From Micromonospora_J zhanjiangensis (GTDB lineage Bacteria; Actinomycetota; Actinomycetes; Mycobacteriales; Micromonosporaceae), in NCBI RefSeq assembly GCF_042650605.1, contig NZ_JBHSBN010000021.1, positions 1 to 64,000 of the forward strand: a stretch of DNA of 64,000 nt. The letters run 5' to 3'. Positions 9,245 to 17,151 of this stretch are shown here, piece after piece. Each line of letters begins with the position of its first letter. Position 1 is the stretch's first letter. Made by a program: the position numbers and the translations under genes. Under the pieces are notes generated by a model. It was not told the DNA's origin, made no database searches, and was given only the letters and a program-made list of their open reading frames with translations.

Positions 9245-10083
9245 CCGGCGTCGACATCTTGATGATCACCTACAACCGGGCCGAGTACGTCCGGATCTCG
9301 CTGCCCGGCCTGCTCGCCAGTTGCCCGTCCGACGCCCGGGTCTGGCTCTGGCACAACGGCACCGACCGGGCCACGTTGGAGGTGATCCGCGAGTTCCGAA
9401 ACCACCCTCGGTTGCACCGGTTCCGGCACAGCGAGGCCAACGCCGGGCTGCGGGAGCCGACCAACTGGCTGTGGGCCGAGGCCACCGGCAGCCTGCTCGG
9501 CAAGGTCGACGACGACTGCCTGGAGCGGCCAGACTGGGTCACCGTGCTGCGCCGGGCGCACGAGGACGTACCGGAGTTCGGCGCGATCGGCGCCTGGCGG
9601 TTCCCCGAGGAGGACTCCGTGCCGGACCTGATCGACCGGAAGCTGGCCGGCTACCCCGGCGGTCACCGGCTGATGCGCAACCACTGGGTGCAGGGCAGCG
9701 GTTACCTGGTCAAGCGGGAGGTGGTCCGGCAGGTCGGTCCGATCGGCGCGGACGACTCGTTCACCCGCTGGTGCCGGCGCGCGGCCCGGCTCGGCTGGGT
9801 CAACGGCTGGTACCACCCGTTCATCCGAGAGGACCACATGGACGATCCGCGCAGCCCGAACACGATCTACCGGACCGACGCCGACCTGATGGCCCGCCGG
9901 CCGCTGTCGGCGCGCGACACCGGCGTCACGACGATCCGGGAATGGACCGAGCACATGCGCCGGTCGGCCCGGCTGGTCCAGGAGGCCAGCCTCGACCTGC
10001 GGGACCTCGAGGGCTGGCGGATGCGCCGCCGCAACGCCGCGCGCCGGCTGCGGTTCGCCCTGACCGGACGGGCACCGTGGTGA
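9241..10083 (+). CDS. GT2-family glycosyltransferase
   Basis: 280 residues from an ATG at 9241 overlapping the previous stop. The GT-A fold starts with VDILMITYNRAEYVRISLP. The DXD-like metal-binding motif is VDDDC (residues about 88-92), preceded by TGSLLGK. A QGSGYLVKREVV segment and W/D-rich region follow, then FIREDHMDDPRSPN. These features fit inverting GT2 enzymes that use a nucleotide sugar in the cytoplasm. It belongs to the same overlapping operon as its neighbours and probably adds one residue of the repeat unit. Confidence 0.85.
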   Translation: MTGVDILMITYNRAEYVRISLPGLLASCPSDARVWLWHNGTDRATLEVIREFRNHPRLHRFRHSEANAGLREPTNWLWAEATGSLLGKVDDDCLERPDWVTVLRRAHEDVPEFGAIGAWRFPEEDSVPDLIDRKLAGYPGGHRLMRNHWVQGSGYLVKREVVRQVGPIGADDSFTRWCRRAARLGWVNGWYHPFIREDHMDDPRSPNTIYRTDADLMARRPLSARDTGVTTIREWTEHMRRSARLVQEASLDLRDLEGWRMRRRNAARRLRFALTGRAPW

Positions 10084-11039
10084 CGCCCGGCGCGGTGACG
10101 GCCAGCGTGGTGATTCCCGCGCACAACGAGGCGGCCCTGCTGGGCCGGTGCCTGGCCCGGCTACTCGCCGACGCGACGCCCGGCGAGTTCGAGGTGATCG
10201 TCGCCGCCAACGGGTGCACCGACGACACCGCGCTGGTGGCCCGGACCGTACCCGGGGTCGACGTCGTCGAGATCCCGGTGGCCTCGAAGGCCGCGGCCCT
10301 GAACGCCGCCGACGAGGTGGCGGCGGCCTTCCCGCGGATCTACCTGGACGCGGACGTGGAGCTGACCACCGCCGGCGCCCGCGCCCTGGCCGCGGCGCTC
10401 ACCGACACCCGGCCGACCGCCACCGGACCGACCGCCACCGGACCGGACACCGCCGAGCCGGACACCGCCGGGCCGGACCGTGGCGGGGACCCGGCCGGTA
10501 CGGGCGGGCCGGTGCTCGCGGCGGTGCCGCGGCGGGTGCTGGACACCGCCGGCCGGCCGTTGCTGGTCCGGGCCTACTACGCCGTCAACGGGCGACTGCC
10601 TGCCTTCCGGCAGGCGCTGTTCGGGCGCGGGGTGATCGCGCTGTCCCGGGCCGGGCGGGCCCGGTTCGAGTGCTTCCCGGCGATCACCGCCGACGACCTG
10701 TTCCTCGACTCGCTCTTCGCGCCGGCCGAGAAGCGGGAGGTGGCCGGGGCGGTGTCCGTGGTGGCCACCCCGTTGCGGACCCGGCATCTGCTGCGCCGGT
10801 TGGGCCGGCTGCGCGCGGGCAACGCCATGCTGCGGACCACCGGCCCGACGGTCCGCGGCTCCCGGCGGGCCTCCTGGCTGTTCGACGTGGTGCTGCCCCG
10901 GCCCTGGTTGTTGCCGGCCGGCGCCTGCTACGCGGTGCTGACGCTGATCGCCGAACGGTCGTCGCGCCGGCCCGCCACCCGGGCCAACTGGGGACGCGAC
11001 GAGTCGAGCCGCACGCTCGCCGCCGGGCAGAACCGATGA
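10080..11039 (+). CDS. GT2-family glycosyltransferase
   Basis: 319 residues. Two adjacent GTG codons (10077 and 10080) are possible; 10080 is chosen because GTGA overlaps the previous TGA by four bases, the spacing used throughout this operon. The N-terminus is a GT-A domain (ASVVIPAHNEAALLGRCL, VIVAANGCTDDTAL) and the metal-binding DXD is YLDADVELT at about residues 85-93. An insertion rich in Thr, Ala and Gly with repeated TATGPT and DTAEPDTAGPD motifs (about 118-138) interrupts the domain. A hydrophobic segment near 283-300 (LLPAGACYAVLTLIAE) may attach it to the membrane. Confidence 0.83.
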   Translation: MTPGAVTASVVIPAHNEAALLGRCLARLLADATPGEFEVIVAANGCTDDTALVARTVPGVDVVEIPVASKAAALNAADEVAAAFPRIYLDADVELTTAGARALAAALTDTRPTATGPTATGPDTAEPDTAGPDRGGDPAGTGGPVLAAVPRRVLDTAGRPLLVRAYYAVNGRLPAFRQALFGRGVIALSRAGRARFECFPAITADDLFLDSLFAPAEKREVAGAVSVVATPLRTRHLLRRLGRLRAGNAMLRTTGPTVRGSRRASWLFDVVLPRPWLLPAGACYAVLTLIAERSSRRPATRANWGRDESSRTLAAGQNR

Positions 11040-11065
11040 CGCCGGCGGAACCGATGACGCCGGCG
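11030..11065 (+). repeat. 18-bp tandem duplication covering a start codon
   Basis: The unit GAACCGATGACGCCGGCG occurs twice in direct tandem (11030-11047 and 11048-11065). It duplicates both the overlapping stop/start junction and the first codons of the next gene in frame, giving an MTPAEPMTPA N-terminus with two possible ATG starts. Confidence 0.95.
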
Positions 11066-12025
11066 GTCAGCGTGGTCATGGTGACCTACCAGACCCGGGA
11101 GTTGACCCGACGGGCGCTGACCGGGCTGCTCGGCACCCCGTCCGCCGTGCCGTACGAGGTGATCGTGGTGGACAACGCCTCCACGGACGGCTCGGCCGAG
11201 GCGATCCGCGCCGAGTTCCCCGCCGTACGGGTGGTCCGGCTGGCCCGTAACGTCGGCTTCGGCCGCGCCGTCAACGTGGGCGCGGAACGGGCCCACGGTC
11301 GATGGGTGCTGCTGGTCAACCCGGACACCGAGCCGGTGGGCGACGTCATCGCCGAGCTGGTGCGGTTCGCCTCGGCCAACCCGGAGCACGGGATCTACAC
11401 CGGCCGCACCCTGCGCCCGGACGGCACCGACGACGGGCACTCGGTCTTCGGCCTGCCGGGCCTCTGGTCGTACGCCTGTTTCGCGGTCGGCCTGTCCACC
11501 CTGTTCCGGCGCTCCCGGCTGGTGAACCCGGAGGAACTGCCCGGCCTGTCCCGGTCCACGGCGGCCACCGTGCCGGCGGTGTCCGGCTGCCTGCTGCTGG
11601 TGGAGCGGGCGCTCTTCGCCGAGTTGGGCGGCTTCGCCCCGGAGTACTTCATGTACAGCGAGGACATCGACCTGTGCGTCCGGGCGGCGCGGCGCGGCGC
11701 CCGACCGGCGTTGGTGCCGACCGCCCGGTTGCTGCACGTCGGTGGGGGCGCCTCCACCAGCGGCGGCAAGCGGGTGATGGTGCTGCGCGGCAAGGTGACG
11801 TACCTGCGGTCGCACTGGTCGGTGCCCCGGGCAGCGGCCGGGCGGGCGCTGCTGGCCACCGGCGTCGCGGCCCGCGCGGCCGGCGCCCGGCTGACCGGAC
11901 GGGCCGGCTACTGGCGTGAGGTGTGGCACCGGCGGGCCGAGTGGCTGGCCGGCTGGCCGCCGCCGGAGCACCTCCCGGCCGTACGACTCGTCACCCCGCA
12001 CCCGACGGACGCGCCGACCACGTGA
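11036..12025 (+). CDS. GT2-family glycosyltransferase (rhamnosyltransferase-like)
   Basis: 329 residues. The ATG at 11036 overlaps the preceding stop by four bases; a second in-frame ATG at 11054 comes from an 18-bp tandem duplication, so the true start could be either. The GT2 domain is well formed: SVVMVTYQTRELTRRAL, VIVVDNASTDGSAEAIR, ARNVGFGRAVNVG and the DXD equivalent VNPDTEP. The later ED motif is YFMYSEDIDLCVRA, as in rhamnosyl- and galactofuranosyl-type transferases. The C-terminal part is amphipathic and basic. It is the last gene of the operon that begins at 5397. Confidence 0.86.
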   Translation: MTPAEPMTPAVSVVMVTYQTRELTRRALTGLLGTPSAVPYEVIVVDNASTDGSAEAIRAEFPAVRVVRLARNVGFGRAVNVGAERAHGRWVLLVNPDTEPVGDVIAELVRFASANPEHGIYTGRTLRPDGTDDGHSVFGLPGLWSYACFAVGLSTLFRRSRLVNPEELPGLSRSTAATVPAVSGCLLLVERALFAELGGFAPEYFMYSEDIDLCVRAARRGARPALVPTARLLHVGGGASTSGGKRVMVLRGKVTYLRSHWSVPRAAAGRALLATGVAARAAGARLTGRAGYWREVWHRRAEWLAGWPPPEHLPAVRLVTPHPTDAPTT

Positions 12026-12099
12026 CGATCTCGTCGCAGCCGGTCGGTTTCACCCACGGGCCACCGCGCGGCTCGGCACACCGCCGACGGCCCCGACGG

Positions 12100-12918
12100 T
12101 CAGTCCGCGGCGTCGGCCCGGCGCTGGGGCGGACCGTCCACCGGGCGGTCGGCGAAGGCGGCCACCGTCCGGTCGGCGTACGCGCTGGCGTCGCCGGTCT
12201 CCATCGGACCGTCCCAGGTCTGCGGCAGCGGCACCGGCGCCGCCGGGTTGACCCGGCGGACCACCTCGTCGAGCACGGTCTCGGCGTCGCCCACCCACAG
12301 GTGCTTGGCCCCCGGCACCCCGATCACCTCGGCCTGCGGCACCGCCGCGAATTTGCGTCGGGCCTCCTCCGGGCGCAGGTAGTCGTCGAACTCCGGGACC
12401 AGGGCGACCAGTGGCTTGCCGGACTCCGCCCAGGCGGCCAGGTCGGCGGGCTCGGCGAAGCGCAGCGGCGGGGAGAGCAGGATCGCCCCCTCGACCGCCG
12501 GGTCGCAGCCGTGTTTCAGGGCCAGGTCGGTGCCGAACGACCAGCCGAGCAGCCAGCGGTTGGGCAGGTCGGCGAACTCGGCGTACTCGATCGCCGCCGC
12601 GACGTCGTACCGCTCGTCGACCGCGCCGGAGAACGCCCCCTCGCTGGTCCCCCGGACGCTGCTGGTGCCCCGGGTGTTGAACCGGAGCACGGCCAGATCG
12701 GCCAGCGCGGGCAGCCGCCAGGCGGCCTTGCGGAAGACGTGGCTGTCCATCATCCCGCCGTGGGTGGGCAGCGGGTGCAGGCAGATCAGCGTGCCCACCG
12801 GGTCCCGGTCGGCCGGTCGGGCCAGTTCGCCGACCAGCCGCAGGCCGTCGGCGGTGTGCAGCTCGATGTCCTCCCGGCGGCCGGGCAGGATGGACGAGGC
12901 GCGGATGACTTCGCTCAC
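12100..12918 (-). CDS. Alpha/beta hydrolase (serine-hydrolase fold)
   Basis: 272 residues from a GTG at 12918. The start is chosen because a CAGACT -10-like box lies exactly six bases upstream, which fits a leaderless mRNA; no ribosome-binding site is present, and the TTG further upstream (12978) is less likely. The nucleophile elbow is GWSFGTD (Ser about residue 127). The oxyanion region is LICLHPLPTHGG. An acid residue may be VPEFDD, and the histidine is in GAKHLWVGDAE. The fold is typical of small dienelactone-hydrolase-like enzymes. The substrate cannot be told. It is convergent with the glycan operon and shares the minus strand with the small protein at 12988. Confidence 0.8.
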   Translation of the reverse strand: MSEVIRASSILPGRREDIELHTADGLRLVGELARPADRDPVGTLICLHPLPTHGGMMDSHVFRKAAWRLPALADLAVLRFNTRGTSSVRGTSEGAFSGAVDERYDVAAAIEYAEFADLPNRWLLGWSFGTDLALKHGCDPAVEGAILLSPPLRFAEPADLAAWAESGKPLVALVPEFDDYLRPEEARRKFAAVPQAEVIGVPGAKHLWVGDAETVLDEVVRRVNPAAPVPLPQTWDGPMETGDASAYADRTVAAFADRPVDGPPQRRADAAD

Positions 12919-12924
12919 CGGACA

Positions 12925-12930
12925 AGTCTG
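12925..12930 (-). promoter_or_regulatory. -10 box of a leaderless hydrolase gene
   Basis: CAGACT on the minus strand, with exactly six bases (TGTCCG) between it and the GTG at 12918. This spacing puts the transcription start on the first base of the start codon. Confidence 0.45.
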
Positions 12931-12987
12931 TCCCGGATCCGGCCGGCCCGTCAGGTCGAGCGGCCATGAGGTGACCAAGATCCCTGA

Positions 12988-13314
12988 TCAGCCGTAGCGG
13001 GGCGCGCCGTGCCCGCGCTGAGGATTGGGTCCACGCCGGTCGCGCGCGCGCCAGCAGCCGGCGTGCCAGTGCCGCCGGTCGGTCAGGTCACCCCGGTCGT
13101 CGGCGGGCCAGGCCACCAGATGCGGGACACCCGGCCGGATCTCCTGGTCGCAACCCGGACACCGATACGTCTTGGTGGCGCCGCCGCCCGAAACGCCGCG
13201 CACCTGCCACTCGCCGTCCCGCCAGGACTGGACCGCGTCGACACCCTGCCGGGCCCGGTCACCGTCGAGCGGCCTGGCGTCCTCCCGGCGGGGACGGTTT
13301 CGACGCGGACTCAC
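12988..13314 (-). CDS. Conserved small actinobacterial protein with zinc-ribbon-like motif
   Basis: 108 residues from a GTG at 13314. The N-terminal third is very basic (SPRRNRPRREDARPLDGDR). The middle has the conserved WRDGEWQVRGVSG segment. The C-terminal part contains YRCPGCDQEIRPG, then HLVAWP and HWHAGCWRARD: a CxxC pair followed by a His/Cys pair, which suggests one bound metal. Homologues in actinomycetes are often named ATP/GTP-binding protein, but no Walker motif is visible here. TACCCT stands exactly six bases before the GTG, so the mRNA is probably leaderless. Function unknown. Confidence 0.78.
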   Translation of the reverse strand: MSPRRNRPRREDARPLDGDRARQGVDAVQSWRDGEWQVRGVSGGGATKTYRCPGCDQEIRPGVPHLVAWPADDRGDLTDRRHWHAGCWRARDRRGPNPQRGHGAPRYG

Positions 13315-13320
13315 TTTTCC

Positions 13321-13326
13321 AGGGTA
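13321..13326 (-). promoter_or_regulatory. -10 box of a leaderless gene
   Basis: TACCCT on the minus strand, six bases (GGAAAA) before the GTG at 13314, matching the TAnnnT consensus at leaderless spacing. Confidence 0.55.
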
Positions 13327-13494
13327 CGGCCCGGTCGCCGACGGCCCGATGGCCGGCACCCCGGCACGGGGGATACGGAGCGTACATGTCAGATCACGGT
13401 CAGCATGAACCGAATATCCGATTGTAAGGACTACGTTCGCGAACAGGTGCCCGTGCGTCGTCCCGGGCGCGGCGAGCAACCCAGGGAGTCGACC

Positions 13495-14604
13495 ATGCGG
13501 ATGAGACGAGTCACGCGGGTGGCGATGCTGTCGGTGGTGGCCGTGCTCACCGGGGTCACCGGGCCGGCCACGGCGGCCCGGGCCGGCTTCGTCAACGAGC
13601 CGATCTACGGCGACTTCAACGGTGACCAGTTCCCCGACCAGGCGTTCCTCGGCTCCACGTCGCCCAACTACTGCTCGGTCATCGTCACCTACGGCGCCGC
13701 CCCCGGTGTCTTCAGCCCGCCGGTGGTCTACATCTACCTGCGGCCCGGCGGGGTCGGCACGAACTGCCCGGACGTCGGCACCGCGTTCGACTTCAACGCC
13801 GACGCGTTGGACGAGTTGTGGATCGGCTGGAGCCAGCCGCCACCGGCGGGCCTGACCTACAACCGCATCGTTCTCGCCCCGGCCGCCAACTTCCAGATGG
13901 TGGCCACCTTCCTGAGCCCGATCACCCCGGTGTTCCTGGGGACTGCCGTGTTCGTCCCCGGCGCCATACCCACCCCCTACTCGTACGGCAAGGGCGGCTA
14001 CGCGACCTACATCATCACGCCGACCTTCCAGGGGCTCGGCCCGGAGCGGTGGTGCTCCGTCGACACTCCCGCCGTGCACCTGCGGGACTTCGACCTGAAC
14101 GGCGCCCAGAGCGCCCTGGTGTCCTACACGAACGGGTGCACCGACGCCGCCAACGGCGTGGTGGTGGTGAACGAGGACGGTGCCGTCGACCAACTTCAGC
14201 TCGATCCCACCCGTAAGACCGCCTGGAGCGCCAAGGTCGTATTCGCCAACGGCGACAAGCTTCCCGACGTGCAGACCACGAATCTGAACACCGGCCAGGT
14301 CGACGTCTTCATCAACACCGGAAGCGGCACCTTCGTCCAGGCCCCCAAAGCCGTCGACGACTTCGCCGTCATCACCGACAGCCGCCGCACCGCCATCGAC
14401 GTCCTCGCCAACGACTACGTCACCAGCCAGGCCACCATCCGCATCACCACCCCACCCACCCAGGGCACCGCCCAGGTCACCTCCAGCCAGACCGTCATCT
14501 ACACCCCCCGCCCCCACCACGCCAACAACGACCGATTCGTCTACCAGGTCACCGACCACGGCAGGACCAGCATGGCCACTGTCCGAATCAGGTTCCAGGG
14601 GTGA
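13495..14604 (+). CDS. Secreted FG-GAP/VCBS-repeat protein with C-terminal Ig-like domain, copy 1
   Basis: 369 residues from an ATG at 13495 with AGGGAG upstream. Residues 1-30 are a signal peptide (LSVVAVLTGVTGPATA). The body contains FG-GAP-like calcium-binding motifs (GDFNGDQFPDQAFLG, FDFNADALDELWIGW, RDFDLNGAQ). The last 90 residues form a bacterial Ig/cadherin-like domain of the tandem-95 type (AIDVLANDYV, GTAQVTSSQTVIYTP, NDRFVYQVTDHG). There is no sortase signal or membrane anchor, so it should be released or held non-covalently. It is the first of three tandem paralogues. Its 3' quarter is almost identical at DNA level to that of copy 2. Role unknown; adhesion or matrix binding is plausible given the nearby glycan operon. 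Confidence 0.85.
   Translation: MRMRRVTRVAMLSVVAVLTGVTGPATAARAGFVNEPIYGDFNGDQFPDQAFLGSTSPNYCSVIVTYGAAPGVFSPPVVYIYLRPGGVGTNCPDVGTAFDFNADALDELWIGWSQPPPAGLTYNRIVLAPAANFQMVATFLSPITPVFLGTAVFVPGAIPTPYSYGKGGYATYIITPTFQGLGPERWCSVDTPAVHLRDFDLNGAQSALVSYTNGCTDAANGVVVVNEDGAVDQLQLDPTRKTAWSAKVVFANGDKLPDVQTTNLNTGQVDVFINTGSGTFVQAPKAVDDFAVITDSRRTAIDVLANDYVTSQATIRITTPPTQGTAQVTSSQTVIYTPRPHHANNDRFVYQVTDHGRTSMATVRIRFQG
14345..14585 (+). repeat. Ig-like domain segment, near-identical DNA in copy 1
   Basis: Copy 1 of a segment of about 240 bases that recurs at 15465-15705 with only scattered differences, including shared rare choices such as CACCACCCCACCCACCCAGG. The 5' parts of the two genes differ far more. The strand is strikingly C-rich and G-poor here. 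Confidence 0.85.
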
Positions 14605-14610
14605 CCGGCC

Positions 14611-15723
14611 ATGTGGCGCAAGCTGATCGCGATGGTGGCACTGCTGGTCACCCTGGTCGCGGCGGACGCTCGGGCCCCGGCCGCCCAGGCCGGTGGCCGA
14701 GGTCAGCCCATCTTCGGCAACTTCAACGGTGACCAGTTCCTCGACGAGGCGTTCCTCGGCGAGGTCCCGCCCACCTTCTGCTCGGTGGTCGTCCGGTACG
14801 GCACCGGCCCCGGCACCTTCGGCCCGCCGGTCGCCTACATCTATCTCAACCCCGGCAACATGGGCGGTCCACTCGTGCCCTGTCCGGACATCGGAACGGC
14901 CGTCGAACTGGATCCGGGGCACCCACACGACGAACTCGTGGTCGCCTGGTTCGCCGGTCCGCCTGGGACCATCCCGTACAACCTGCTGGTGCTCCGCGGC
15001 TTCCAGCCGACGTTCGGCCTGAACGCGCGGGTCGCGCTACCCAACTTCATGGATGACGCGGACTTCAACGGCGACGGACGCACGGACATCTATCTGGTCA
15101 CCGACCAGGGCGCCGGCTTCGAGACCATGCTCAGCTTCGGCGACGGCACCCTGTCCCCGGGCCCGGAGAGTTGGTGCGCCGGCCCGTTGACCTACCAGCT
15201 ACGGGACTTCAACCACAACCGGGCCCAGGACGTGCTGATCTCCTACATCCAGGGCTGCGCGGACTTCAGCAACGGGGTCGTGGTGGTGCTCGACGACGGA
15301 GCCGTGCGGCAGCTCCAGTTGGACCCGAGCGGGGAGATCACCTGGAGCGCCAGAGTGGTGTTCGCCAACAGCGACAAGTTTCCCGACGTACGAACCGTCA
15401 ACCTCGTCACCGGCCGGGTCGACTACTTCATCAACACCGGTAACGGCACCTTCGTCAAGGCCCCGAAGGCCGTCGACGACTTCGCCGTCATCACCGACAG
15501 CCGACGCACCGCCATCGACGTCCTCGCCAACGACTACGTCACCGACCAAGCCACCATCACCATCACCACCCCACCCACCCAGGGCACCGCCCACGTCACC
15601 TCCAGCCAGGCCGTCATCTACACCCCCAACCCCCACCACGCCAACAACGACCGATTCGTCTACCAGGTCAACGACCACGGCAAGACCAGCAAAGCGACGG
15701 TACGGATCAGGTTCGTCTCCTGA
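14611..15723 (+). CDS. Secreted FG-GAP/VCBS-repeat protein with C-terminal Ig-like domain, copy 2
   Basis: 370 residues, starting six bases after copy 1 ends, so the two are surely co-transcribed. The signal peptide is KLIAMVALLVTLVAADARA. FG-GAP motifs are GNFNGDQFLDEAFLG, DDADFNGDGRTDIYLV and RDFNHNRAQDVLISY, the middle one being a perfect DxNGDGxxD calcium loop. Conserved cysteines match copy 1 (FCSVVVRYG, CPDIGTAV, WCAGPL, GCADFSNGVVVV). The C-terminal Ig-like domain (VLANDYVTDQATI, VYQVNDHGKTS) is nearly the same as in copy 1. Confidence 0.85.
   Translation: MWRKLIAMVALLVTLVAADARAPAAQAGGRGQPIFGNFNGDQFLDEAFLGEVPPTFCSVVVRYGTGPGTFGPPVAYIYLNPGNMGGPLVPCPDIGTAVELDPGHPHDELVVAWFAGPPGTIPYNLLVLRGFQPTFGLNARVALPNFMDDADFNGDGRTDIYLVTDQGAGFETMLSFGDGTLSPGPESWCAGPLTYQLRDFNHNRAQDVLISYIQGCADFSNGVVVVLDDGAVRQLQLDPSGEITWSARVVFANSDKFPDVRTVNLVTGRVDYFINTGNGTFVKAPKAVDDFAVITDSRRTAIDVLANDYVTDQATITITTPPTQGTAHVTSSQAVIYTPNPHHANNDRFVYQVNDHGKTSKATVRIRFVS
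15465..15705 (+). repeat. Ig-like domain segment, near-identical DNA in copy 2
   Basis: Second copy of the segment described at 14345-14585. The match covers the whole Ig-like domain and fades on both sides, which suggests recent duplication or gene conversion limited to this domain. Confidence 0.85.
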
Positions 15724-15863
15724 CCGCGTCCGGGCAGCGGGCAGGCGGTCAGCCTGTGTCGGATCGCCGTCAGCACCGGGCTAATAGCCATAAAGCTCTC
15801 CTATGGTCGCCAAATGGAGCTAGCCCACCCGAGCTGGCAGACGACACTCGGAGGGAACGACCG

Positions 15864-16961
15864 ATGCCGAGCAAGTGGATAACCGTGCTGGCGGCGGTGC
15901 TGTTCGCGGTCGGTGTGGCGGCGGCGCCGGCCAGCGCCGACGGCCGGAACGACCCGATCGCCGCGGACCTGAACGGTGACGGGCTGACCGACCGGGTCAC
16001 CCTGGACGCGGTTCCCGGCCCGGTCACGAACTGCGCCGTCGTGGTGGAGTTGGCCAAACCCGGCGGCGGCTACCAGGCGCCGCAGCCGCACGTCTACCTG
16101 ACGCTTCCGGGCGCGCGCAACTACTGCCCCGACCTCGGCACCGCCGTACGGGTCTCCAGCACCCGGACCGATCTCGTGGTGGGGTGGTTCTCCGGCCGCC
16201 CGCCGGAGGCGGGTAGCGACCTACTGGTGATCCGGGACTTCCGGGTCGTCGGCGGCGCGATGGGCATCTTCCAGCCCAGCGTGATCGGCTCCGCCGACTT
16301 CAACGGTGACGGACGACAGGACGTCTACGAGTGGACCGATCAAGGCGACGGTTTCCAGACCTTTCTCACCAGCGGGATCGGGACGCTCACCCGGGGGCCG
16401 GTCCGGTACTGCTCGGGCCGGCCCGACCCGCATCTGGCCGACTTCAACCGGAACCGGGCCACGGACGTGGTACTCGGCTACATCGAGGGTTGCCCGGGTT
16501 ACACCACCGGTGTCGTGGTGATCCTGGACGACGGCCGGCAGGTGGACCTCCAGCGCGACACCTTCGGGGACCGTACCTGGGCGGTCGGCGTGGACGACTT
16601 CAACCGGGACGGTCGCGACGACGTCGTCACCACCGACGACCACGGCACGGTCACCCACTTCTTCGGCAACGGTGACGGCACCTTCGTGGCCGGCCCCCGG
16701 CCCAGCCCGGACCGGGTCAGCATCCGCCGCACCGCCGGGCGGGCCAACGCCGTCATCGCGGTGCTCGCCAACGACCTCGCCACCCGCCGGGCGACGGTCA
16801 GCATCGTCACCCCACCGGCGTACGGCCGGGCCGTGGTTTCCCGCGGCAGGATCGTCTACACGCCCGACCCGGGTGGCGGCCGGGCCGACCGGCTGGTCTA
16901 CCGGCTCACCGACGACGGGCGCAGCCGGAACGCGGCGGTGACCATCACCTTCACCCGCTGA
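15864..16961 (+). CDS. Secreted FG-GAP/VCBS-repeat protein with C-terminal Ig-like domain, copy 3
   Basis: 365 residues from an ATG at 15864 after a strong GGAGGG site. Signal peptide WITVLAAVLFAVGVAAAPASA. It has more intact calcium loops than copies 1 and 2: ADLNGDGLTDRV, ADFNGDGRQDVYEW, DDFNRDGRDDVVTT and GNGDGTFVAG. The C-terminal Ig-like domain is present but diverged (VLANDLATRRATVSIV, GRIVYTPDPGGG, DRLVYRLTDDG). A 140-base gap before it includes an AT-richer patch at about 15778-15815, so it may have its own promoter. It is the oldest-looking member of the tandem set. Confidence 0.85.
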   Translation: MPSKWITVLAAVLFAVGVAAAPASADGRNDPIAADLNGDGLTDRVTLDAVPGPVTNCAVVVELAKPGGGYQAPQPHVYLTLPGARNYCPDLGTAVRVSSTRTDLVVGWFSGRPPEAGSDLLVIRDFRVVGGAMGIFQPSVIGSADFNGDGRQDVYEWTDQGDGFQTFLTSGIGTLTRGPVRYCSGRPDPHLADFNRNRATDVVLGYIEGCPGYTTGVVVILDDGRQVDLQRDTFGDRTWAVGVDDFNRDGRDDVVTTDDHGTVTHFFGNGDGTFVAGPRPSPDRVSIRRTAGRANAVIAVLANDLATRRATVSIVTPPAYGRAVVSRGRIVYTPDPGGGRADRLVYRLTDDGRSRNAAVTITFTR

Positions 16962-17151
16962 GCGACCCGCGTCGCCCGCACCGGCCGGCCTGCCGCGTCC
17001 GGGGCCACGACAGACCGGGGTGGCGGGTCGTTGAGCAGTGCGGTCGCCGGGGCGGGCAGCTCCCGACCCGGTCCGCGCCGTTCCCTCACGAAAGGCCATC
17101 CACCGTGCGACATTCCCGGCCCGACGTCCCCCCGCTCCGGAGGTCCGGATC

